From: Streptomyces asoensis
GTDB taxonomy: Bacteria; Actinomycetota; Actinomycetes; Streptomycetales; Streptomycetaceae
NCBI RefSeq assembly: GCF_016860545.1
Contig: NZ_BNEB01000005.1
Location: 2,108,001 to 2,172,000 of the forward strand
Direction of reading: 5' to 3'
DNA length: 64,000 nucleotides
Numbering within the stretch: the first letter of the stretch is position 1; each line of letters opens with the position of its first letter. The notes beneath the pieces were generated by a model. The model saw nothing but the letters and a program-made list of their open reading frames with translations. It searched no databases and was not told the DNA's origin. The position numbers and the translations under genes were made by a program. Of the stretch, positions 23,031-29,130 are shown in pieces.

Positions 23031-25175
23031 TCAGTCCTTCGGGTCCGGCCCCGAGGGTCCCGCGCCCTTGCCGGAACCCTTGTTCCCGGCGGAACCCGAC
23101 GCCTCACCCGCGCCGCCCGGCGAGGTGCCCGCGCCCGACGGCTCCTTGGGCCGCCCCTCCTGCAACGGTCCACGGCGCACCGCACCCGGAGCGTTCCACT
23201 CCGAGCGCCTGCGGGCCCGCTTCTTCGCCGCCTCCGAGGACTGGAGCTGGTACGGGACGGACGTGACCATGATGCCCGGCGTGAACAGCAGCCGGCCCTT
23301 GAGCCGCAGCGCGCTCTGGTTGTGCAGCAGGTGCTCGTACCAGTGCCCGACCACGTACTCCGGGATGATCACGGACACGGCGTCGCGCGGCGACTCCTGG
23401 CGCAGGCTCTTGACGTACTCGATGACCGGCCGGGTGACCTCGCGGTAGGGCGAGTCCAGGACCTTCAGCGGTACGTCGATCCCGCGCCGTTCCCACTCGT
23501 CGCGCAGTGTCTTCGTCTCGGCCGGGTCGACGTTGACGGTGAGCGCCTCCAGGGTGTCGGAGCGCATCAGCTTGGCGTAGGCGAGGGCCCGCAGCGTCGG
23601 ACGGTGGATCTTGGAGATGAGCAGCACGGAGTGGACGCGCGAGGGCCGGACTGTGTCGTCGCTGGGTCCCTCGGGAGCGGCGATCTCCGCGGAGACGCCG
23701 TCGTAGTGGCGGCGGATCGCGGTCATCGTCCCGTAGAAGATGACCATGCCGAGCAGGGCGACCCAGGCGCCGTGCGTGAACTTGGTGACCAGGACGACGA
23801 CCAGCACCAGGCCGGTGAAGAAGGCGCCGAAGGTGTTGATCGCGCGGGAGCGGACCATGTGACGGCGCTTGAGCTGGTCGGTCTCGGTCGCCAGGAGGCG
23901 GTTCCAGTGCCGGACCATGCCGATCTGGCTGAGCGTGAACGACACGAACACACCGACGATGTACAGCTGGATCAGGCGCGTGGAGTCGGCGCCGTAGATG
24001 ACGACGAGCAGGGTGGCGGCCCCGGCGAGCAGCACGATGCCGTTGGAGAAGGCGAGCCGGTCGCCGCGGGTGTGCAGCTGGCGGGGCAGGTAGCGGTCCT
24101 GGGCGAGGATCGAGCCGAGCACCGGGAAGCCGTTGTAGGCGGTGTTGGCCGCCAGGAACAGCACCAGGGCAGTGGCCGCGGCCAGCACGATGAACAGGAA
24201 GCTGCCCTTGCCGAAGACGGCCTCGGCGACCTGGGTGATCACCGGGTTCTGGACGTAGTCGGCGCCGACGGCGACACCGTTGTGCAGCAGGTCTGCGGCC
24301 GGGTTCTCGGCCATCCGCACATCGGTCACCAGGGCCAGGACGATGATGCCGCAGAACATGGTGACGGCCAGCAGGCCCATCGCCGCGAGGGTGCTCGCCG
24401 CGTTTTTCGACTTGGGCTTGCGGAATGCGGGGACGCCGTTGGAGATGGCCTCGACACCCGTGAGCGCCGCACAGCCGGAGGAGAAGGCGCGCAGCAGCAG
24501 GAAGACGAGGGCGAAGCCGGCCAGGCCCTGGTGCTCGGCCTTGATGGTGTACTCGGCCGTCGGCGCGCGCATGGTGTCGTCGAGGACGAGGCCGCGGAAG
24601 GCGCCCCAGGCGATCATGATGAAGACGCCCGCGACGAACACGTAGGTCGGGATCGCGAAGAGCTTGCCGGACTCCTTGACGCCGCGCAGGTTCATCAGCG
24701 TCAGCAGCACGATCACGCCGACCGCGCAGGCCACCTTGTGCTCGACGACGAAGGGGATCGCGGAGCCGAGGTTCTCGATGCCGGAGGCGATGGAGACGGC
24801 GACGGTCAGGACGTAGTCGACGAGCAGCGCGCTCGCGACCGTCAGGCCGGCCTTGGGGCCGAGGTTGGTGGTGGCCACCTCGTAGTCGCCACCGCCACTG
24901 GGGTAGGCGTGGACGTTCTGCCGGTAGGAGGCGACCACCGTGAACATCAGCACGACGACCGCGAGGGCGATCCACGGGCTGAAGTGGTAGGCCGACACGC
25001 CCGCGATGGACAGGACCAGCAGTACCTCCCCGGGCGCGTAGGCCACGGAGGACAGCGGGTCGGAAGCGAAAACGGGTAGGGCGATGCGCTTCGGCAGGAG
25101 CGTTTCTCCGAGCCGATCACTGCGCAGTGCACGCCCGATCAGAATTCGTTTGGGCACGTCGGTCAGTTTGGACAC
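23031..25175 (-). CDS. KimA/YdaO-like APC-superfamily permease (probable potassium importer)
   Basis: A 714-residue APC-fold membrane protein. The opening MSKLTDVPKRILIGRAL...FASDPLSSVAYAPGEVLLVLSIAG and the YRQNVHAYPSGGGDYEVATTNLGPKAGL region match the KimA-type proton/potassium symporter group. About 12 membrane helices are followed by a cytosolic domain (DDTVRPSRVHSVLLISKIHRPTLRALAYAKLMRSD), resembling the regulatory C-terminal region of KimA. The last 60 residues are basic and Gly/Pro-rich. GTG 25175 is chosen from the conserved start; in-frame GTGs at 25202 and 25214 are possible, and none has a clear ribosome binding site. It is divergent from two RCK-domain TrkA genes, which supports a potassium role. 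Confidence 0.85.
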   Translation of the reverse strand: MSKLTDVPKRILIGRALRSDRLGETLLPKRIALPVFASDPLSSVAYAPGEVLLVLSIAGVSAYHFSPWIALAVVVLMFTVVASYRQNVHAYPSGGGDYEVATTNLGPKAGLTVASALLVDYVLTVAVSIASGIENLGSAIPFVVEHKVACAVGVIVLLTLMNLRGVKESGKLFAIPTYVFVAGVFIMIAWGAFRGLVLDDTMRAPTAEYTIKAEHQGLAGFALVFLLLRAFSSGCAALTGVEAISNGVPAFRKPKSKNAASTLAAMGLLAVTMFCGIIVLALVTDVRMAENPAADLLHNGVAVGADYVQNPVITQVAEAVFGKGSFLFIVLAAATALVLFLAANTAYNGFPVLGSILAQDRYLPRQLHTRGDRLAFSNGIVLLAGAATLLVVIYGADSTRLIQLYIVGVFVSFTLSQIGMVRHWNRLLATETDQLKRRHMVRSRAINTFGAFFTGLVLVVVLVTKFTHGAWVALLGMVIFYGTMTAIRRHYDGVSAEIAAPEGPSDDTVRPSRVHSVLLISKIHRPTLRALAYAKLMRSDTLEALTVNVDPAETKTLRDEWERRGIDVPLKVLDSPYREVTRPVIEYVKSLRQESPRDAVSVIIPEYVVGHWYEHLLHNQSALRLKGRLLFTPGIMVTSVPYQLQSSEAAKKRARRRSEWNAPGAVRRGPLQEGRPKEPSGAGTSPGGAGEASGSAGNKGSGKGAGPSGPDPKD

Positions 25176-25358
25176 AACAGAGGATCGTAGGCCTTCGAAC
25201 ACGGGGCCGCCCACCCTCCCCCACCCTCAGCCGGGTGACGGGGTGCCACGTCTGCCTCCCGGGTGAAATCGGCCGGGGCCGCGCTGCGGATTCCGTGGCC
25301 GCACCGATGCCCATGTCTATATGACAATCCCTGCCCGCTGCCGCCCCTCGGAGGGTCC
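25176..25358. other. divergent promoter region of the permease and the microprotein/trkA unit
   Basis: Contains the 13-bp palindrome TGTC-TATAT-GACA at 25314-25326 in an otherwise GC-rich interval, a good operator candidate for both directions. I compared the permease leader with the c-di-AMP riboswitch consensus found elsewhere in this window and saw no match. Confidence 0.5.
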
Positions 25359-25454
25359 ATGCACACGACCGCGGAGATCATCGGCGCCGTCGGCACCCTC
25401 GTCGGCCTCGGAATCCTTACCTTCCTCAGTCTGTGGAGCATCAGCCGCCGCTGA
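25359..25454 (+). CDS. 31-residue single-pass membrane microprotein
   Basis: ATG at 25359 has GGAGGG 5 bases upstream, an excellent ribosome binding site. The product is MHTTAEIIGAVGTLVG LGILTFLSLWSISRR. It has a short polar N terminus, one hydrophobic helix of about 20 residues (positions 7-27) and a basic C terminus, the layout of KdpF-like or other small accessory membrane peptides. It lies between the permease and trkA genes in the potassium cluster, 135 bp upstream of trkA on the same strand. No homologue comes to mind; its role is inferred only from position. Confidence 0.65.
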   Translation: MHTTAEIIGAVGTLVGLGILTFLSLWSISRR

Positions 25455-25589
25455 TCACGTGAAGCGTGCACGGGGGTGCCCTGCGCCGACCGCGCGTGTG
25501 TAGCTTGGTCGACGGTCTGAGACCCTGTTCAAAGCCAGGCCAGAGTTTTTTATTTACTTCTTGACTTCTTGACCCTCGGAAGGACGGTC
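25455..25589. promoter_or_regulatory. AT-rich promoter interval before the trkA pair
   Basis: Holds the palindrome GGTCTGAGACC (25514-25524), a T-rich run GAGTTTTTTATTTA (25543-25556) that is striking in this genome, and a direct repeat CTTCTTGA at 25557-25564 and 25565-25572. These lie 17-75 bp before the trkA GTG. I take it as a regulated promoter or leader. Confidence 0.5.
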
Positions 25590-26258
25590 GTGCACATCGT
25601 CATCATGGGCTGCGGCAGAGTGGGTTCCGCTCTCGCCCAGACCCTGGAGCAACAGGGGCACACGGTCGCCGTGATCGACCAGGACCCCACCGCCTTCCGA
25701 CGACTGGGCTCCGGTTTCGGTGGCCGGCGGGTCACCGGAGTCGGCTTCGACCAGGACACCCTGCGCGAAGCGGGCATCGAGGAGGCCGGCGCGTTCGCCG
25801 CCGTGTCCAGCGGCGACAACTCCAACATCATCGCCGCCCGGGTGGCCCGCGAGATGTTCGGCATCGAGAACGTCGCCGCCCGTATCTACGACCCCCGCCG
25901 CGCCGAGGTCTACCAGCGCCTGGGCATCCCCACGGTCGCGACGGTCCGCTGGACCGCCGACCAGATGCTGCGCCGTCTGCTCCCCTCGGGCGCCGAGCCG
26001 CTGTGGCGCGACCCGACCGGCGGCGTCCAGCTCGCCGAGGTGCACGCCTCCGCGTCCTGGGTCGGCCACAAGATCAGCAAGCTCCAGGAGGAGACGGGCG
26101 TCCGGGTGGCGTTCCTCACCCGCCTCGGCGAGGCGATGCTGCCGACCTCGCAGACGGTGCTCCAGGAGGGCGACCTCGTGCACGTGATGCTGCGCAGCGA
26201 CGAGGTCGAGAAGGTCGAGGCCTCGTTCGCCGAGGGCCCCAAGGAGGACGGTCACTGA
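25590..26258 (+). CDS. TrkA/RCK-domain potassium transport regulatory protein (first copy)
   Basis: A 222-residue cytosolic protein. RCK_N Rossmann domain begins VHIVIMGCGRVGSALAQTLEQQGHTVAVIDQD (GxGxxG NAD(H)-binding motif at residues 7-12). An RCK_C domain in the last 85 residues (VQLAEVHASASWVGHKISKLQEETG...) is the place where c-di-AMP binds in related proteins. Such proteins gate Trk/Ktr potassium channels. GTG 25590 has AAGGA upstream. Its stop overlaps the next ATG (TGATG), so the two RCK proteins are co-translated and may form a heteromeric ring. No TrkH/KtrB pore gene is in the window; the divergent permease is a possible client. Confidence 0.92.
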   Translation: MHIVIMGCGRVGSALAQTLEQQGHTVAVIDQDPTAFRRLGSGFGGRRVTGVGFDQDTLREAGIEEAGAFAAVSSGDNSNIIAARVAREMFGIENVAARIYDPRRAEVYQRLGIPTVATVRWTADQMLRRLLPSGAEPLWRDPTGGVQLAEVHASASWVGHKISKLQEETGVRVAFLTRLGEAMLPTSQTVLQEGDLVHVMLRSDEVEKVEASFAEGPKEDGH

Positions 26259-26935
26259 TGAGGGTCGCCATTGCCGGAGCCGGCGCCGTCGGCCGCTCGA
26301 TCGCGGGCGAGCTGCTGGAGAACGGTCACGAGGTGCTGCTCGTGGACAAGGCGCCGACCGCCATCTCGGTCGAGCGCGTCCCGCAGGCGGAGTGGCTGCT
26401 GGCCGACGCCTGCGAGATCACCTCCCTCGACGAGGCGGCCCTCCAGCGCTGCAACGTCGTGATCGCCGCGACCGGCGACGACAAGGTCAACCTGGTCGTC
26501 TCGCTGCTGGCCAAGACGGAGTACGGCGTCCCGCGGGTCGTCGCCCGGGTGAACAACCCCAAGAACGAGTGGCTCTTCAACGAGTCCTGGGGCGTGGACG
26601 TCGCCGTCTCGACCCCGCGTCTGATGTCGGCCCTGGTCGAGGAGGCGGTGAGCGTCGGCGACCTGGTCCGGCTGCTCCGCTTCAGCCACGGCGACGCCAA
26701 CCTCGTCGAGCTGACCCTGCCCGAGGAGTCGGCCCTGGCCGGCACCCAGGTCGGCGATGTGGAGTGGCCGGAGGACACCTCGCTGGTGACGATCATCCGC
26801 GGCACCCGGGTCCTCACCCCGACCCGCGAGGACTCCCTCGAACCGGGCGACGAGCTGCTCTTCGTGGCCGCGCAGGCCAGGGAGGAACAACTCGAGGACC
26901 TCCTGTCGGTCCGCAAGGACGACACCGGCCGCTGA
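26258..26935 (+). CDS. TrkA/RCK-domain potassium transport regulatory protein (second copy)
   Basis: A 225-residue paralogue of the preceding gene. It begins MRVAIAGAGAVGRSIAGELLENGHEVLLVDK, a GxGxxG nucleotide-binding Rossmann fold, then DACEITSLDEAALQRCNVVIAATGDDKVNLVVSLLA. An RCK_C domain (about 140-220) ends in PGDELLFVAAQAREEQLEDLL. The start codon overlaps the upstream stop by one base. Tandem TrkA-like pairs (CeoB/CeoC type) are typical of actinobacteria. A very long hairpin lies 10 bp downstream and ends the operon. Confidence 0.92.
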   Translation: MRVAIAGAGAVGRSIAGELLENGHEVLLVDKAPTAISVERVPQAEWLLADACEITSLDEAALQRCNVVIAATGDDKVNLVVSLLAKTEYGVPRVVARVNNPKNEWLFNESWGVDVAVSTPRLMSALVEEAVSVGDLVRLLRFSHGDANLVELTLPEESALAGTQVGDVEWPEDTSLVTIIRGTRVLTPTREDSLEPGDELLFVAAQAREEQLEDLLSVRKDDTGR

Positions 26936-26945
26936 GCCAGGAGCG

Positions 26946-26997
26946 ACACGTGTGAGGGGGGCGCCCGGAAAATTCCGGACGCCCCCCTCACACGTGT
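26946..26997. terminator. 52-bp near-perfect palindrome ending the trkA operon
   Basis: ACACGTGTGAGGGGGGCG (26946-26963) is an exact complement of CGCCCCCCTCACACGTGT (26980-26997). The 16-base loop itself holds CCGGAA-AA-TTCCGG. A nearly complete cruciform of this size is an extreme terminator and may stop transcription from both sides. Confidence 0.9.
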
Positions 26998-27080
26998 ATG
27001 CGTCCCTCAGCCAGTCGGCCGTCCGAGGGCAGGCAGGCCCCACCAGCCCGTCCGACGCCCGAGCACAGGCCCTGCCCATC

Positions 27081-27150
27081 CAGCCCGTCCGGCGTTTGAG
27101 GACGAGCCCCGTTCAGGGGCGAAGGGGGGTCTGGGGGCACAGCCCCCAGG
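27081..27150. repeat. dispersed streptomycete intergenic repeat (CAGCCCGTCCGGCGTTTGAG type)
   Basis: The block from CAGCCCGTCCGGCGTTTGAG through GGGGTCTGGGGGCACAGCCCCCAG is one I recognise from memory as recurring between genes in many Streptomyces genomes. It ends in a hairpin CTGGGGGC-ACA-GCCCCCAG (27131-27149). A decayed partial copy (CAGCCCGTCCGACGCCCGAG) is just upstream at about 27043. It lies downstream of the DUF3159 gene (minus strand). Confidence 0.7.
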
Positions 27151-27173
27151 GCCGGCCACCCCGGCCCCGGGAC

Positions 27174-27953
27174 CTAACCCTCCCGACGGTGCCGCCCACC
27201 AGCCTCCGAAGCCTCCCCGCCAGCGCCAGCGTCAGAGCCAGCGGCCGCAGCCGCGGCCTTCTCCTCCGCCTCCATCTCCGCGAACACGTCGATCGGCGCG
27301 GGCGCCTTCGCGAGGAAGACCCAGGTCAGCCACACGGCGAGCAGGAACGGCGGGATCTTCAGGGCGATCAGCACCCAGCCCAGCTGCGCGGTGTCGGCCC
27401 ACCAGTACAGCGGGAAGAGGATCGCGCACTTCGCGAGCAGGATCAGCCCCCAGGCCCAGCTGGCCTTGGCGTACGCCTTCTTACGGCCCGGGTTGCGGGT
27501 GCGCCAGGAGAGGTTCTCCTTGAAGACCGGGCCCAGGATCAGGCCGATCAGCGGCACCCCGCACAACGTCGTGATGATGTAGGCGAGGGCCAGGCCCAGC
27601 GTGTAGAGCATGCCCGGCAGATAGAAGTCCTTGGCGTTGCCGGTCATCATCGCGAAGACGACGCCGAACGCGACCCCGAAGACCCCGCTGAAGGCGTGCT
27701 TGACGGTGTCCTTCCTCGCCAGGCGGACCACGACCAGGACCAGCGACACCGCGAGCGCGGCGATCGCGGACATGTGCAGGTCCTTGTTGATCGTGAAGAT
27801 CGTGACGAAGAGCAGGCCGGGCACGACCGTCTCGACCATGCCCCGCACCCCGCCGAACGCGTCGAAGAGCGCGGCCTCGGTCACCGCCCGGGCGTCGGCC
27901 TCGGTCCTGTCGGCCGTGGTCGTGTCTTCGGTCGGCTTGTCGAGCGACGTCAC
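27174..27953 (-). CDS. DUF3159 membrane protein
   Basis: A 259-residue protein with about six membrane helices in the middle (residues 45-215), including VETVVPGLLFVTIFTINKDLHMSAIAALAVSLVLVVVRLARKDTVKHAFSGVFGVAFGVVFAMMTG, characteristic of actinobacterial DUF3159 proteins. The N terminus is acidic and cytosolic. The C terminus after AKAPAPIDVFAEMEAEEKAAAAAAG is Ala/Gly-rich. GTG 27953 follows the OB-fold gene stop by 3 bp, so they form an operon, a pairing that is conserved in actinobacteria near trkA genes as far as I recall. The function is unknown. Confidence 0.88.
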   Translation of the reverse strand: MTSLDKPTEDTTTADRTEADARAVTEAALFDAFGGVRGMVETVVPGLLFVTIFTINKDLHMSAIAALAVSLVLVVVRLARKDTVKHAFSGVFGVAFGVVFAMMTGNAKDFYLPGMLYTLGLALAYIITTLCGVPLIGLILGPVFKENLSWRTRNPGRKKAYAKASWAWGLILLAKCAILFPLYWWADTAQLGWVLIALKIPPFLLAVWLTWVFLAKAPAPIDVFAEMEAEEKAAAAAAGSDAGAGGEASEAGGRHRREG

Positions 27954-27956
27954 CGG

Positions 27957-28355
27957 CTACTCCCTACCCAGGGGTCTCAGTTCGTACTTCGGGTTGAACA
28001 GCACCCGGCGGCCCCGGCTCATGGAGACCCGACCCGATGCGATGAGCCTGCGCCCCGGCTCTATGCCGACTATGGAGCGCCTGCCCAGCCACACCACGTC
28101 CAACGCGGCACTGCCGTCGAACAACTCGGCCTCCAGGGCCGGGACTCCGGCACGTGGCCGGAGGGTGACCGTGCGCAAGGTACCAGTAACCGTAACGATC
28201 TGGCGGTCCTGGCAGTCCCCGATGCGGGTGCAGCCGGTCGTCGCGGTGTCCTCTCGCAGCTCCTCGGACTCCAGGTCCTCCTGCGACGAGGAGAGCCGGT
28301 CGAGCATGCGCCGGAACCGGCCCACCGGCTTTTCGGAACGAGGAACAGCACTCAT
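27957..28355 (-). CDS. small OB-fold nucleic-acid-binding protein
   Basis: A 132-residue protein. The N-terminal 40 residues are charged and helical (RFRRMLDRLSSSQEDLESEELREDTATTG). An OB-fold domain of the tRNA_anti type spans about 41-130: IGDCQDRQIVTVTGTLRTVTLRPRAGVPALEAELFDGSAALDVVWLGRRSIVGIEPGRRLIASGRV. It has the same layout as actinobacterial 'OB-fold nucleic acid binding domain-containing' proteins next to TrkA genes. ATG 28355 is preferred (MSAVPRSEKPVGRF). It is followed 3 bp later by the DUF3159 gene. Confidence 0.85.
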   Translation of the reverse strand: MSAVPRSEKPVGRFRRMLDRLSSSQEDLESEELREDTATTGCTRIGDCQDRQIVTVTGTLRTVTLRPRAGVPALEAELFDGSAALDVVWLGRRSIVGIEPGRRLIASGRVSMSRGRRVLFNPKYELRPLGRE

Positions 28356-28413
28356 GTCTGAAAGCGTACCGGGGCACACCCGCCGCGCCGTAGCCACGAC
28401 CCCGGACCTGCCG

Positions 28414-29130
28414 CTAGCGCTCGAACCGGTACCCCATCCCGGGTTCGGTGACGAAATGCCGCGGGTGCGAGGGGTCCGCCTCCAGCTTGCGTCTCAGCTG
28501 CGCCATGTACACGCGCAGATAGTTGGTCTCCGTCCCGTACGAGGGTCCCCAGACCTCCTGGAGCAGCTGCTTCTGGCCGACCAGACGGCCGGTGTTGCGC
28601 ACCAGCACCTCCAGCAGGTGCCACTCCGTGGGGGTCAGCCGCACGTCCTTGCCCGCCCGGTTGACCTTCTTGGCGGCCAGATCGACGGTGAACCCGTCGG
28701 TCTCCACCAGCACCTCGTCCTCACCGCCGCCGGCGGGTTCGGCCCTGCGGACGGCCGCGCGCAGCCGGGCCAGCAGCTCGTCCATGCCGAACGGCTTGGT
28801 GACGTAGTCGTCGGCGCCCGCATCGAGCGCCTCCACCTTCTCGTCCGAGGAGTGCCGTGCCGACAGCACCAGGATCGGCACCCTGGTCCAGCCGCGCAGC
28901 CCCCTGATGACCTCGACGCCGTCCATGTCCGGCAGCCCCAGGTCGAGGACGACGACGTCGGGATGCCGGGCCGCGGCGAGCCGCAGGGCGGTGGCGCCGT
29001 CGTGGGCCGCGTCGACCTCGTACTTGCGGGCCTTGAGGTTGATCACGAGGGCGCGGACGATCTGCGGCTCGTCGTCGACCACGAGCACCCTCGTGGGGGC
29101 CTGGGGTGTCCCCCCAGCCGGGCTCAGCAT
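28414..29130 (-). CDS. kdpE: KdpE response regulator
   Basis: A 238-residue OmpR/PhoB-type regulator. The receiver domain (about 14-125) has acidic pair DDE at 19-21, phospho-acceptor Asp63 in VVVLDLGLPDMDG, and the conserved lysine in DDYVTKPFGMDELLARLRA. A winged-helix DNA-binding domain follows, with LTPTEWHLLEVLVRNTGRLVGQKQLLQEVWGPSYGTETNYLRVYMAQLRRKLE, the KdpE-specific TNYLRVY signature. It overlaps the end of kdpD by 7 bp, so the pair is co-transcribed and coupled. In other bacteria it activates kdpFABC at low potassium; those target genes are not in this window. Confidence 0.93.
   Translation of the reverse strand: MLSPAGGTPQAPTRVLVVDDEPQIVRALVINLKARKYEVDAAHDGATALRLAAARHPDVVVLDLGLPDMDGVEVIRGLRGWTRVPILVLSARHSSDEKVEALDAGADDYVTKPFGMDELLARLRAAVRRAEPAGGGEDEVLVETDGFTVDLAAKKVNRAGKDVRLTPTEWHLLEVLVRNTGRLVGQKQLLQEVWGPSYGTETNYLRVYMAQLRRKLEADPSHPRHFVTEPGMGYRFER

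Noticed and set aside
25176..25358. c-di-AMP riboswitch in front of the KimA-like permease
   Set aside because: The leader lacks the conserved GAACCCGTCAGCTAACC and GGGGTGAATCGG blocks that are clear in the M23 leader at 57636-57800.
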